64,000 nt of DNA. It comes from JABDJZ01 sp047619685 (GTDB lineage: Bacteria > Bacteroidota > Rhodothermia > Rhodothermales > UBA10348). Below, piece after piece: positions 43,115 through 54,035 of this stretch. The stretch lies in the NCBI GenBank assembly GCA_047619685.1, contig JBLHLC010000018.1:19210-83209 (forward strand), written 5' to 3'. The stretch's first letter is position 1. Each line of letters opens with the position of its first letter. A program made the translations under genes and the position numbers. Under the pieces are notes generated by a model. It was not told the origin of the DNA and did not search any database. It was given only the letters and a program-made list of their open reading frames with translations.

Positions 43115-44842
43115 TCAATACCGCCAGCTCGTCAGGTCGGCCCCTTCCGGCGCCGTTTTCTGCATGCGATCGAGGATTATCGGCAGGTACCGGGTGTTGT
43201 AACGCAGCCGACTGATCGCGTTGGGGTTCTCATGGTCACCGTTCCAGCAGTGCTCGGCCCGGTCGCCGTAGTCCACCACGCCTCCGTAGTAGGGCTCTGT
43301 CGTGCTCTCCAGGAACTCCTCCGCCAAATAGACGGCGTTGTTCAGGTAGTAGTTGTCCATGTCGCCGGCGTAGATGTGGATCTTACCCTCCACCTTGGGG
43401 CCCAGAGTGGCCCAATCGCGTTTCATGATGTGCACCAGGTCGAAGTTCTCACGCCAGTAGTCGGCTACTTCTGCGTCGATCTCGCCCGTCAGCTTGTCCC
43501 AGATCGGCTGCGGATAACCATCGGGACCCATCGGCGAGTACACAGCCTGCCATATGTCCCACTGATCTCCGCTCCGCCCGTTCGTTCCGAGAGCAAGCTC
43601 GTAGTGGTTGTAGTCCCGCACGGACCCCTGGATGTGTCCCAGGTAGTCCCGATGACCGGGACGCTCGACGGGCCGGAAGTCGGACGGGTAGTAGTAGGCA
43701 TTCTCGTCTCGGTAGATATTGACCTGTACGAACTCGCGAAAGTCTATCGGGTCGGGGCAGGCGGCGAACGCACCGTTAAAAAGATCAGGGTAGAACAGTT
43801 GGACGGCCAGGGCCTCCCAACCCCCCGTCGAACCCCCGTACGTGAAGCGCGCCCAGCCTTCTCCGATTCCGCGGAACTGCTCCTCGATATGCGGGATCAG
43901 CTCGTAGTTGATGGCGTCGCCATAGGGACCGATGCTGGCGGAGTTGACGGCGTACGAGTCGTCGTAGTACGGATTGTCATGTTGGACCTCGATGGCCAGG
44001 AAGCGCGGGAAGTCGTCGCTGACCCATTGTCGGTAGAAATCGTGAGCCTCTTCCTGCTGGATTCGATTGTAGCCATCAAGCTGGAATCGGCTACTGAACT
44101 CCGGCTCGAGATCGGGGTCGGGGGGGTCGGTCCGAAACCCGCCGAAATCGCTTGGCCAGTGTCCGTGAAAGACCATGAGAGGGTAGCGGGCCTCCGGATG
44201 GTCGTCAAATCCGTAAGGCACGAGCACGTGTGCGCCCAGATAAACGTCCGTACCCCAGAACTCGGAAAGGAGCTGGGAACGGATCCGCACATGGCGGATG
44301 TACTCGGTGTCTTCTTGCTCGGGAATCGGCGGGTTTATGCGATCGACGATGAGGTCGATCTTCTGCGGACCGCCCTCGATTTCGACCCATTGCGGCTCGC
44401 TGAAGAGGTTACCAGGCTCGCGTCGCCAGTTCTGCCCAGCGCCCCGGGCTGGCGGGAGCTGGACGGTGTGGCCGGTGGACAGGTCGTAGGTTTGGTATAA
44501 ATGAACGCCGGCCTGGACGTAGTACGAGCCCGGTTGGAGATCGTCGATGCTCTGGACGGGATAGCCGAATACCGAACCGTCGAACGTGACCGCTTGGCCG
44601 GCACCCAGTCCTTCGACGTCCATCCCCAGGATTTGAATCGCCGAGACGCCGCCCGCCGCCTGGAATCTCGGCTCCTGGTCGTCGTTCTTGGCGAACATGA
44701 GCAGGACACGCCCGTCGATCAGGGCGTCGTGTGCGGCAGCGTCAACGGTGACCTGTGCCATGAGGCCGGTTTCGGACTGGGCATGAGCCAAGCCGCTGGT
44801 CAGGAGGGCGGCCAGAACGGGAATTGCGAGACGCGGTGTCAT
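43115..44842 (-). CDS. Exported alpha/beta-hydrolase (esterase-like)
   Basis: This 575-residue protein has a signal peptide (LAIPVLAALLTSGLAHAQ). An N-terminal beta-rich domain follows (about 25-180; AVTFDGSVFGYPVQSIDDLQ, LQPGSYYVQAGVHLYQTYDL). A hydrolase domain is next, with YPLMVFHGHWPSDFG, FTYGGSTGGWEALAVQLFYP (nucleophile Ser in GGSTGG) and a likely His in AEHCWNGDHE near the C-terminus. This architecture occurs in large secreted esterases of Bacteroidota. The ATG at 44842 is used since the longer upstream reading has no signal character. The gene stands alone on the minus strand. Substrate unknown. Confidence 0.85.
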   Translation of the reverse strand: MTPRLAIPVLAALLTSGLAHAQSETGLMAQVTVDAAAHDALIDGRVLLMFAKNDDQEPRFQAAGGVSAIQILGMDVEGLGAGQAVTFDGSVFGYPVQSIDDLQPGSYYVQAGVHLYQTYDLSTGHTVQLPPARGAGQNWRREPGNLFSEPQWVEIEGGPQKIDLIVDRINPPIPEQEDTEYIRHVRIRSQLLSEFWGTDVYLGAHVLVPYGFDDHPEARYPLMVFHGHWPSDFGGFRTDPPDPDLEPEFSSRFQLDGYNRIQQEEAHDFYRQWVSDDFPRFLAIEVQHDNPYYDDSYAVNSASIGPYGDAINYELIPHIEEQFRGIGEGWARFTYGGSTGGWEALAVQLFYPDLFNGAFAACPDPIDFREFVQVNIYRDENAYYYPSDFRPVERPGHRDYLGHIQGSVRDYNHYELALGTNGRSGDQWDIWQAVYSPMGPDGYPQPIWDKLTGEIDAEVADYWRENFDLVHIMKRDWATLGPKVEGKIHIYAGDMDNYYLNNAVYLAEEFLESTTEPYYGGVVDYGDRAEHCWNGDHENPNAISRLRYNTRYLPIILDRMQKTAPEGADLTSWRY

Positions 44843-44919
44843 AGTGAAGGCGGGTCTGTGAGACCTCATCATATTGCCGGGGCCGCGCCGAATCAACATT
44901 CAGGCCATCCTCGGCCCGC

Positions 44920-45051
44920 TTAGCCGTCTGGTGGCGCCTTGCGGGTCAGCTCCACATCCCATTTCTCAATCGCGCTGAGGACGGACCTGCTCTCCCTACC
45001 CGCCTCGAAACCGATGTGCGGGAGCTTCTGCAGATAGGTTACTCGCGTCCC
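44920..45051 (-). pseudogene. Possible 3' stub resembling kinase C-terminal tails
   Basis: Between NIPSNAP copy 2 and the esterase gene, a minus-strand frame reads VTYLQKLPHIGFEAGRESRS then SAIEKWDVELTRKAPPDG and a stop at 44920. The end resembles the tail of the first kinase remnant (NWDVELLEKAPRDR). No start codon precedes it. It may be a leftover of a deleted gene downstream of NIPSNAP, or a chance frame. Confidence 0.3.
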
Positions 45052-45472
45052 TTACTTGATGGGCGAGTAGTCCGTGGGTCGCATGAACACACTCTGGACG
45101 TTCGTAACGATCGGTCCCCCCGCTTCCTCGTGGGAGGCCTGGTAGACGGCCTGCCACTCGGGGTCGTCTACGAACGCTGCCCACGACGCGTCCCTGGCCT
45201 CCCGATCCGGGTATGCCAGTATGTAGACCAGCGTGTTGCTGGCTGTCTCACCATCGGTGGGCGTCCAGTACCCAACCAACTCCATCCCATGCTTCTCGAA
45301 GATCGTTGGTGTGGTCACGAAACCTCTTGTGAAGGAAATCGAGCTTCCCCTCGCTGGTCGTGTAGGTTCGCATTTCGAAAACACGCGTGTCTGCGTCAGC
45401 CCAAGGAAGCGACAGCGCAAGTAGCACCAGCAGGGCTGCCGCCGGGGCAAAGGTGAAGAGTCTTTGGGTCAT
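45052..45472 (-). pseudogene. Exported NIPSNAP-domain protein, copy 2 (two-base frameshift)
   Basis: This is a near-twin of the copy at 37.36-37.78 kb, with the same signal peptide type and barrel (RVFEMRTYTTSEGKLDFLHK, HTND). About positions 45300-45305 two bases are missing relative to copy 1, where AACGGCCTGTTC has become AACGATCTTC. The frame is lost after HTND; the remaining half (FEKHGMELVGYWTPTDGETA to MRPTDYSPIK) is in another frame and otherwise well kept. Adding two bases restores 141 codons, the length of copy 1. It follows the two kinases on the same strand with a 50-base gap, so it belongs to their operon. Either recent decay or a sequencing error is possible. Confidence 0.85.
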
Positions 45473-45522
45473 GGCTTTCGGTTGAGTTGTTGGGAGTCAG
45501 CGGCGTGAAAGCCAGACCCCTG

Positions 45523-48191
45523 TCACTGAGAGTTCGTCGGCGCAATCCGCCGCAAGTACTCGTCGAAGTTCACTATCGCATCCAGGTACGTCAGGTCCGG
45601 GCCCGACGTCCCACCAATCAGAAGAATGCGTTCGCCGTCCGGGTGGAGATCCCATTCCTCGTTTGCGGACAGTAGCATGATATCCTCGGCGCGGGCGGCG
45701 CTAAAGCCGGGCTCGTACGTGATCCTGGACCGTTTCAGAATACCGTGGGTCTGGTAATACAACCATCTGCCATCGGCGGACCATGTCACATTTCTCAGGT
45801 CGTTCTCGGGAGGCTGAGTAATGGGCCAGAAGCTCTCCCCGCCTAATTCTTGCACATAAATTTCGGGGCGGCCGTTTTCGAAAGTAAAAAAGGCCACATA
45901 CTGCCCGTTGGGAGAAACCGACGCCTCCCACTGCCCGAACTCCCGCTCTATGGTTATCGGGCTGTTCGAATCGTTTGTCGGAATGAGCATGATCTCGCCG
46001 GTGCCGTCGGCCTCTCCGGTGTACACCCAGTACTCGCCATTCGGCGACATCGTGAAATAGGATCCACGCATCTCTGGTCCCAGCAGGGACTCTTCTACCC
46101 CGGATCCATCAGCCCGTTTGCGGAACAACCCAGTCCCCCCCCAGGCCCCGTGGTACAGCACATAAAGTCCGTCTGGAGACCAGGACGGAAAGTTGACCGC
46201 TCCCGAGAAGGTCACGGGTTTGGCGTCGCCTGTATCCAGATCCAGCACCCAGATGGCTTTGTCGTCGTCGCGGCCTCGGACAAACGCTACCTGTTTTCCG
46301 TTCGGGGAAAGAGCGGGGCTGTCGTACTCTCCGGGCTCCACGGTCAACTCCTCCAGGCGTTCGCCAGATACTGAGTACCAGTACAACCGCTGGTCGGGGG
46401 GCTCCGCGATGCCCACGCGATACACGAAGAGACCATCCTTCGAAATCTCAAAGTACCGGGGGTCGATTTCGTCGGTCAAGACCTTAACGGCGGCGCCATT
46501 CGACCTTCGGCGCGCCAAGTCGAAGGGTTGAGCCATCAACGTGCCCTCCTGCGCGGCCCCCTGGATGAAGACGAGGTGGCCACTGCGAACATATTGCGCG
46601 TCGTGGGCATCTTCCAGGATTCGCTCGTAACTACCGCTCTTGAGACTGCCTATCCCTACGTCCGCTCTTTCATCCTGCCGGGTAAGATTCAGCAGGAACT
46701 GATCCCCATCTCCAATCGGGTGAGCCAGCTCCACGGACAGGTAACCGCGCGTTGTATCCGGCGCGAATACGAGTTCAGGTTCTCCGTCTTCGAGCGGCAT
46801 CCGATACACGGCGGCGGGATCCCCGCCGCCGCCCAACACGGTCTCATTCGTCGCGAACTGGGGGCTCCGCAGATCGGTGAACTGAACCGGAGTCCCTCCC
46901 GAGATCCGCACCTTGGCGGCGCCCCCGCGACGCCCGTGCAGTAGCAGCCACTGGCCGTCCGGGGAAAATTCGGCTCGAAGGGCAAAGTCGAATGGCGTTG
47001 TCTCCCGTGTGGCCAGATTCAACACATAGATCCCACGGCCGGCACCATCCCGCCCGCTTGCGACCTCTCCGTCCGGCAACCCGCCGAACGCCAGCATGCT
47101 GCCATCCGGGGAGATCGTAGGAGACCCTTGAAGTGTTAGCCCCCCAGGTGAATGCGCGCGTTTACGGGGGCTCGGGGAAGGCGATCTGGTGCCGGCTTCA
47201 AAAGCCACCCTCCAATCCCGGCCATTAGGACCAAAGCAGCAAGCACGCCCCACCCCCAGTTCGGGAGCACAGCCTTTCTGAATGGCAGAGCCACCGGGCC
47301 GGTCTGAGCTGGCATGGACCGCCGCGTCTGCCCGCTCCCGCTGACGTCGAGTGACTTGAGATCGGCCAGCAGGTCTCCGGCGGTCTGGTACCGATACTCC
47401 GCGTCTTTGCTCAAGAGCTTCTCGACCACCCACTCCAGCTGCATGGGCACACCCGTTCGAACGGCGGTCAGCGGCTCGGGCGGCTCGTTCAAGATGCCGT
47501 ACAGCACCGCCTGCTCGTAGTCGCCTGCAAATGGCAGCTTGCCCGCCACCATCTCATACAGCACCGTCCCGAGGGAGTAGAGGTCGCTTCGCCCGTCTAC
47601 CTCCTCCCCGCGTGCCTGCTCCGGGCTCATGTAGGCCACCGTACCGAGCGTGGAGCCCATGCGCGTGAGCATCGTGGACTGGTTGGTCTTGGCCAGCCCG
47701 AAGTCCAGCACCTTCGCCACGCCGCCGGTCGTGAGCATCACGTTGGCGCTTTTGATGTCCCGGTGGACAATCTCCTTGGCGTGCGCCTCTTTCAAGGCCT
47801 CGGCCACCTGGCCGGCGATGTTGACCGCTTCCTGGAGCTTCAACGGACCCTTGGCCGCGTAGTCGTGGAGGGTCTCCCCTTCGATGTACTCCATCGCGAT
47901 GAAGAGGCGCGGCTCGGTCTGGCCTTCGACCGGTTTGCCATCCGGGGTGGCCGGCACCGCCTCGTCCACCTGGTACACGTGGCAGACGTTGGGATGCGAA
48001 ATGGAGGCGGCAGACTGCGCCTCTCGCATGAAGCGCGCGCGGTCGTCCGCCGAGGCCAGAGCCGCAGCCGGCAGCACCTTCAGCGCCACCTTTCGATTCA
48101 GTTTGGTGTCCGTGGCAAGAAAAACCACGCCCATGCCGCCCCGGCCGAGCTCGGATTCAATCAGATAGTGAGAGAGGTGGAGACCTGTCAT
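45523..48191 (-). pseudogene. Transmembrane Ser/Thr kinase with PD40 half, broken in a G6 tract
   Basis: The kinase domain (residues about 10-270) has GRGGMGVVFLATDTKLNRKV, VALKVLPA, HRDIKSANVM, LDFGLAKT and YMSPEQARGEEVDGRSDLYS, i.e. all catalytic landmarks, then one membrane helix (WGWGVLAALVLMAGIGGWLL). The extracytoplasmic half is a WD40-like propeller with PSWSPDGLYVLY-type repeats. The frame is lost in the run GGGGGG at 47140-47145: reading hits TAA, but one extra G gives HLGG followed by LTLQGSPTISPDGS. With the extra base the gene is 890 codons. It lies 16 bases downstream of the other kinase and 50 before NIPSNAP copy 2. A phase-variable homopolymer or a sequencing error are the two main readings. 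Confidence 0.88.
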
Positions 48192-48207
48192 GGGGCGTGT
48201 CTACAAG

Positions 48208-50854
48208 CTACCGCTGGCCGGGGAACTCATTGATCCAGTTGACCACGACATCGATAACCCAACCTGTCTCCTCGGCTCCAGTAGGATCCCTTCGAACCAC
48301 GAGCCGGCCGTCCGATGGATGAACGCCGAAGTTCTCAAGGGGCCCCGTCGCAGACACCAGTCGAGTCGCTCCGACCGATGCCCGTTCGTCCGTCAGAACG
48401 ACTTCGGTCTCCGCAATGCCCGCTTCCGTCATGTAGTAAACCGCCTTTCCGTCCGGCCGCCACATGGGTGTGGAGCCGCCATCTGCCGAGAGGAGCACCC
48501 GGCCCGAGGCGTCGGGAAAACGGCGCACGAGAACCTCGTCCGAACCGCCGAGCTCATTGGAATCGTAGGCGACCCACTTGCCGTCGGGGGAGAACACCGC
48601 GGTGTCAATGTCGAACTCGTTCTCGAAAAACTTCGTGGCCTGACCCGATTCTACGTTCAGATAATAGATCTCACTTAGGAAACCCTCGGAAACGTCAAAC
48701 AGGATGGTCTCACCGTCGGGTGACCACGAACTGGGTCTGATTTCACCGTCGGTGCCAACAAACAGCGTATCCACTTCCTCTGGCCGGGACGGGTCACGAG
48801 ACAGCAGCGCTGCGGGGGCGCCATACGCAACGCGAGCGCCGGCGGGATGCCACACCGGCGACTCGCCCACGGGATCCAGCACCACCGATGTGCCTCTGAT
48901 CGCGTCGATCACCCAGACCCCGTCTTGACCAATTTCCACGGCGATCTCCGCTCCGGATGGACTTACCCGCGGGAATTCATAGGGCCGCAGATCGTCCGTC
49001 ACCGGAGTCAGGGTTCCATCCGGAAGAAGCCAGGACAGTGCCCGGGGGCTGGCGACACCGGCCCCGGCACTACCCTTCACCTTGACCAGGGTACCATTCG
49101 CGGAAACACTGTATTGCGACCCGCGCCCGACTCCCAAACTGAATACCTGATCCGCCACAGGAAACTGGCTTCCGGTAGCTTTCCGCTCGTCGGGATCAAA
49201 TGGCACGGCGTAGAGCGAGTTGTCACGCAAGAACACAAGGTGGCCGGTCTCCAAAAGCACCGGGTCCTGACCGCGTTCGACGACGAGTTCGTCCGTGCCC
49301 GATTCGATGTCCAGGTACCGAACCTCAGGCGCCCCCTCTTCAGAGAAGGCCTCAGCTTGAAAGGTATAGAGGACCGTTCGCTCATCAGCAAGCATCTGCG
49401 GTCCCTGATACCATCCCGGATTGTCTGCTGGGTCGATAAGTATTTCGACGGTGCCGCCGTCGGACCGGACACGCCCGATCCCGTGCCGGCCAAGGCCCAG
49501 ATATATCCAACCATCCCGGTTCCAGTGGGCTCCTGCCAAAGAATTTGGCAGATCGGCGATCCGGGTAGGCGATCGGTCGGACGGACGGATTTTCATAAGC
49601 CAGTCGTCCCCGGTGTTTTCAAATCCCAACCACTCGCTGTTAGGCGAGAAGAAAAGCTCACGCGGGGCAGTCAGCCCGCTCAGCGCGACAGGCTGGTCGA
49701 TGGCATTTGTTTGGCGCAGTCGAATTCCTTCTCTGGTCAGGTACCCCACCGTTCTGCCGTCGGGAGAGATGGCTATCGAACGCGCTCCCAAGCGAGCAAG
49801 CGACTCCTCCAGCTCGATCGAAAACCGAACGACCGGCTGCGGCTCAGGTGGGGGCGGTGAGGGCCTCAGCAGCCAGCCAACCGCCAGGGAGACTACCGCG
49901 ACGGCTGCCAGCACAAGCCAGGTCTTCGTCGAGCCAAAGTCTGATCTTGCGGACGGCGCAGCTGCGGGCATGGCAGACATGGACCGACGACTCAGACCGC
50001 TGCCGCTCAGGTCGAGGGTCTTCAGGTCGGCCAGCAATCCCGCTGCGGATTGGTACCGGTACTCGGCCTCCTTGTTGAGCAGCTTGCTCACGACTCGCTC
50101 CAGATCCATCGGAACGCCGGTCCGGATGGCTGTCAGCGGCTCCGGCGATTCGTTCAGAATGGAGTAGAGCACTGCCTGCTCGTAATCGCCTGCGAACGGC
50201 AGCGAGCCCGCGATCATCTCGTAGAGCACCGTGCCCAGGCTGTAGAGATCGGTCCGGCCATCGACCTCCTGGCCGCGGGCCTGCTCGGGACTCATGTACG
50301 CCACCGTCCCCAGGGTCGAGCCCATGCGCGTGAGCATCGTCGACTGGTTCGTCTTGGCCAGCCCGAAGTCCAGCACCTTGGCCACTCCGCCCTCGGTCAA
50401 CATGATGTTGGCGGACTTGATGTCCCGGTGCACAATGTCCTTGGCATGTGCCTCCTTCAGCGCCTCCGTGATCTGACGCGATATTTACCGCCTCCTGAAG
50501 GCGCACCGGGCCCTTCAGGATGTAGTCCCGAAGCGTCTCTCCTTCGATGTACTCCATCGCAATGAAGAGGCGCTTTTCCGTCTGGCCTTCCACGGCCTTG
50601 CCCTTGGGCGTGAGTGGCACCGCCTCGTCCACCTGATACACGTGGCAGACGTTGGGGTGTGAGATGGAGGCCGCCGCCTGCGCTTCGCGGAAGAAGCGCG
50701 CCCGGTCATCCTCAGTAGTCAGCGCAGAGGCCGGCAGCACCTTCAGCGCCACCGTCCGGTTCAGCTTGGTGTCCGTCGCCTTGAAGACGATGCCCATGCC
50801 GCCGCGGCCGAGCTCGTTTTCGATCAGGTAGTGGGAGAGGTGGAGGCCGGTCAT
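48208..50854 (-). pseudogene. Transmembrane Ser/Thr kinase with PD40 half, two-base frameshift
   Basis: This is a paralogue of the downstream kinase with the same order: GRGGMGIVFKATDTKLNRTV, VALKVLPA, HRDIKSANIM, VLDFGLAKT, YMSPEQARGQEVDGRTDLYS, membrane helix (WLVLAAVAVVSLAVGWLL) and propeller (ISPDGRTVGYLT, FSPDGKWVAYDS). About 50474-50478 the sequence GCGTCAGATC has two bases fewer than the paralogue's Ala-Gly-Gln codons, so reading derails right before the catalytic loop. The catalytic loop and rest are intact in the next frame. With two bases restored the gene is 883 codons. The kinase would phosphorylate proteins in the cytoplasm in response to a periplasmic ligand. As read, only a fragment can be made. 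Confidence 0.87.
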
Positions 50855-50911
50855 GACGCGCAGGGAATTAACCTCATTTACGACGCCACGAAGCCTTGAG
50901 GAAAGGCCGCC

Positions 50912-52729
50912 CTACCAACCGCAAACCCTGCCGCGGTTTTCCTCGTCCAGCCATTCTCGCAGCGGCTCGTAGTACTCGAGCATCGCCGATGCGTCCATAT
51001 CCCGTTGGCCCGTCAGCACTTCGAGCGCGTCCGGCCAAGGTAGTTCTCGCCCCAGCTCCATCATTTGCTGCAGGCGCTCGCCCGCGGCCTCGCTCCCGTA
51101 AATCGAGCAAAGGTGCAGCGGCACGTCCTCACCTGCCACCTCACACAATGCCTTGTGAAACTGGAACTGAACGATCTGCGATACGAAGTAGCGGGTATAG
51201 GGGACGTTGGTCGGTATGTGCCTTCGGGTGCCCGGATCGAATAAGTGCTCCGGCCGCTCAACCGGGGGCGTAATGCCCTGGTATTCCTCCCTGAGGTCCC
51301 ACCATCCCTGGTTGTAGTCGTCCGGCCCGATCTCGCCGCTGAAAACCTTCCAGCGCCAACGGTCGATCATCAGCCCGTTCGGCACCGAGGTCACCTTGCC
51401 AAGCGCGCTGCGCAGGAGTACACCCAACTGGCTGGCGTTCTCCGGCTCCCGATCCAGAAGGCCCACGCGGACCAGGTAGCGAGGCGTGAGCGAGAGCGCC
51501 ATGGTGCTGCCTAGCGCCTCGTGAAAGCCGTAGTTGGCGCTGGCCCGGAAGAGTGTTGGTTGGTTCTGGTAGGCACGCTGATAGATGTTGTGGCCCACCT
51601 CATGATGGACCGTCTCAAGGCTTCGCCCAGTGATCGATATGCACATCTTGATCCGGACGTCATCCTTGTCGTCCAGGTCCCAGGCGCTGGCGCCACAGAC
51701 AACGTCGCGATCCGCGGGCTTCTTGAACATGGAGCGCTCCCAGAATGTGTCGGGCAGTGGGTCCAGTCCCAGCGAAACGAAAAACCGCTCTGCATAGCGG
51801 GCCATCCCCTGCTCATCGACCCCCTCCTCCAGCAGGATCGCGGTGAGGTCGTATCCGGGATCGGCGTTTTCTGGTGCCACCGAATCGAACAGGTTGGCCC
51901 ATCCGGATCCGGACATGCTACCCAGGAGATGAGCAGGTATCGGCTCCCCGGAGCGGACGACGTCCTGGCCATAGCGCGCCTGCAGCTTGTCCCCCACGTA
52001 GCAGTGCAGGGCCTCGTACAGCGGCCTGACCTGGTCCCACACCCGATCCAGTTCCTCAATGAAGACGTCGGGGTCCAGGTCGTAGGTAGACCGCCACATT
52101 TCTCCCAGATCGGCAAACCCGAGTTCCTCTGCTCCCTGGTTCATCAGTGCCGCGAACCGCGTGTATTTGTCGCGCATCGGGGGCGTAGCCAGGCGGCCAG
52201 CCTGCCACGCCAAGCGGAGGCTGTCGACATCTTGGCTCGTCGACATGATCCGGTTGAGCTCTTCAATCTCGAAACAGGTCCCGTCCGGCTGGCAGTACTC
52301 CGGTTTGGCTGCCAGCGAGGTCAGGTCCGTGTACAGCCTGGACACCTCCGCCATCAATGCTGGGTCCGCGGGTGCCGGGGTGACCAGAAGTGATCTCAGG
52401 ATGTCGAACTTGCGCCGTAGCTCTGTTGGCAATTCTACGCTATCGAACCGGGCCGACTCCTGGACAAAACGGATTGCCGATGCGGCGTAGGCGTCGCTTG
52501 CGTCGGCGAGAATCTGCTCCGTGTCGTGGGTTATGTAGGTCCACTGCACCCACTTGGCCCTGAGGAGCTTGAGGCCCAGGTCTTCGAGGTCTTCCTCGAC
52601 CCGCGTTATAAATGCCTCCGCGCCTTCTGCCGTGAGGGCGGCGCGCTCAAGGTTTTGTGCGGCAGCGGGCGTTGTAGCGATCGGGACCAGGCTGGCGACC
52701 AGGACGAAAATGGCGACGATTCTGCCCAT
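50912..52729 (-). CDS. Exported M2-family zinc dipeptidyl carboxypeptidase (ACE-like)
   Basis: This 605-residue secreted peptidase has a signal peptide (cleavage near AAAQ). A helical ACE-like domain follows with the zinc motif HHEVGHNIYQ (H376, E377, H380) and the third ligand in GFHEALGSTMAL (Glu 404), plus a YTRYFVSQIVQFQFHKAL chloride/substrate helix. The family removes C-terminal dipeptides. Length matches single-domain bacterial forms. It is the first gene upstream of the kinase pair on the same strand (57 bases), suggesting that the peptidase, both kinases and NIPSNAP form a run. The reading is intact with an ATG start after a good purine-rich box (GGAGACTCCCATG). Confidence 0.92.
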   Translation of the reverse strand: MGRIVAIFVLVASLVPIATTPAAAQNLERAALTAEGAEAFITRVEEDLEDLGLKLLRAKWVQWTYITHDTEQILADASDAYAASAIRFVQESARFDSVELPTELRRKFDILRSLLVTPAPADPALMAEVSRLYTDLTSLAAKPEYCQPDGTCFEIEELNRIMSTSQDVDSLRLAWQAGRLATPPMRDKYTRFAALMNQGAEELGFADLGEMWRSTYDLDPDVFIEELDRVWDQVRPLYEALHCYVGDKLQARYGQDVVRSGEPIPAHLLGSMSGSGWANLFDSVAPENADPGYDLTAILLEEGVDEQGMARYAERFFVSLGLDPLPDTFWERSMFKKPADRDVVCGASAWDLDDKDDVRIKMCISITGRSLETVHHEVGHNIYQRAYQNQPTLFRASANYGFHEALGSTMALSLTPRYLVRVGLLDREPENASQLGVLLRSALGKVTSVPNGLMIDRWRWKVFSGEIGPDDYNQGWWDLREEYQGITPPVERPEHLFDPGTRRHIPTNVPYTRYFVSQIVQFQFHKALCEVAGEDVPLHLCSIYGSEAAGERLQQMMELGRELPWPDALEVLTGQRDMDASAMLEYYEPLREWLDEENRGRVCGW

Positions 52730-52859
52730 GGGAGTCTCCGTGTGAGGCCGATTCCACGCCGGCCCGGATGTATTCGACCCGGGATCGGGAGTCTTGACCG
52801 GTCACGGGAGGATGGAACATCCCCAATTACGACGCTCGCTTCCGTTGAGGCAAGCGCGC

Positions 52860-53957
52860 TCAGCCCGAGTCTGAGCCCATCTCCGGAAACAGCGCGGCAA
52901 GCGACGCCTCGTCGGCAGCGCACACTCCACGCTCCGTGATCAACCCGGTTACCAAACGGGCGGGCGTAATGTCGAAGGCAGGATTCATGACCGGCGAGTC
53001 TGGTGGCACGACCACGACTTCAGCGACCGAGTCTCCGTAGGCACCGCGGACCCGCCGTACTTCTTCCGCCGAGCGCTCTTCGATCGGGACCGCGCTCCCG
53101 TCTCGCGCGGACCAGTCGATGCTAGAGGAAGGCAGAGCAACGTAGAACGGGATCCCGTTGTCGTGCGCCGCAAGCGCTTTGAGATAGGTGCCAATCTTGT
53201 TCGCCACGTCCCCATTCCGGGTGGTCCGATCGGTGCCAACCAGCACGACATCCACCAGCCCTTGTTGCATGAGGTGCCCTCCGGCGTTGTCCGTCACGAC
53301 TGTGTGAGGCACACCGTGCTGCCCCAACTCCCACGCCGTCAGCATGCCCTGATTTCGTGGCCGGGTTTCGTCGACCCACACATGCAGGTCAAGGCCGCTG
53401 TCGTGAGCCAAGTAGATGGGCGACGTGGCCGTGCCGAAGTCAATACAAGCCAGCCAGCCGGCATTGCAGTGAGTCAGCACGCGTAAGGGGCCGTCTTTTC
53501 GCGAAGCCAATTCCCGGAGCAAGGGCACTCCGTGTTCGCCGATGCGCCTGCAACGGGAGAGTTCTTCCGCGAAGATGCGATCCACGGCGAGTCGGGCGGC
53601 CCGTCGCTTGTCCGTTTGTGTTGAGACTTCCGCAATTGCCGCCAGCACCTTGTCGACGGCCCAGGCCAGGTTGATCGCTGTTGGCCTGGCCGCCTTCAGT
53701 CTCCTGGCCGCGTCGGCCGCGGATGCATCGATATCCTCCGCCTGCGTTGCGACTAACATCCCGAAGGCAGCCACGGCCCCGATGAGAGGCGCGCCCCTAA
53801 CGTGCATGTCCGCAATGGCTTCGACCACCTGCGAGAGCGTCCGCAGATCCTCGATTTGGAACCGGTGGGGCAGGTGGCGCTGATCAATGACTTTGAGGAC
53901 GTCCTCATCCTCCGGGTCAATCCAGGCAGCGTGAAAAAGTGTGTCTCCGACGTTCAC
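52860..53957 (-). CDS. mtnA: S-methyl-5-thioribose-1-phosphate isomerase
   Basis: This 365-residue enzyme converts methylthioribose-1-phosphate into methylthioribulose-1-phosphate in methionine salvage. The eIF2B-alpha-type fold is evident from RGAPLIGAVAAFGM, a catalytic cysteine in LTHCNAGWLAC, DETRPRNQGMLTAWEL, VTDNAGGHLMQQGLVDVVLV and the catalytic Asp in VGTDRTTRNGDVANKIGTYL. The C-terminal NPAFDITPARLVTGLITERG is characteristic. No other salvage genes are adjacent. It is 130 bases upstream of the M2 peptidase and may be transcribed separately. Start ATG at 53957; intact. Confidence 0.93.
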   Translation of the reverse strand: MNVGDTLFHAAWIDPEDEDVLKVIDQRHLPHRFQIEDLRTLSQVVEAIADMHVRGAPLIGAVAAFGMLVATQAEDIDASAADAARRLKAARPTAINLAWAVDKVLAAIAEVSTQTDKRRAARLAVDRIFAEELSRCRRIGEHGVPLLRELASRKDGPLRVLTHCNAGWLACIDFGTATSPIYLAHDSGLDLHVWVDETRPRNQGMLTAWELGQHGVPHTVVTDNAGGHLMQQGLVDVVLVGTDRTTRNGDVANKIGTYLKALAAHDNGIPFYVALPSSSIDWSARDGSAVPIEERSAEEVRRVRGAYGDSVAEVVVVPPDSPVMNPAFDITPARLVTGLITERGVCAADEASLAALFPEMGSDSG

Positions 53958-54035
53958 AGATCAGGATGGGAAGGGTTGACTCGACCAAGACTTGGCCTTT
54001 TGGCAAGTTAGAGGTGATGCATCTGCCGCAACGCA

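Noticed and set aside
42944..44500. 518-codon plus-strand frame opposite the exported esterase
   Set aside because: The composition is rich in Val, Arg and Gly with no domain, while the opposite strand codes a clear secreted hydrolase; it is a shadow frame of GC-rich DNA.
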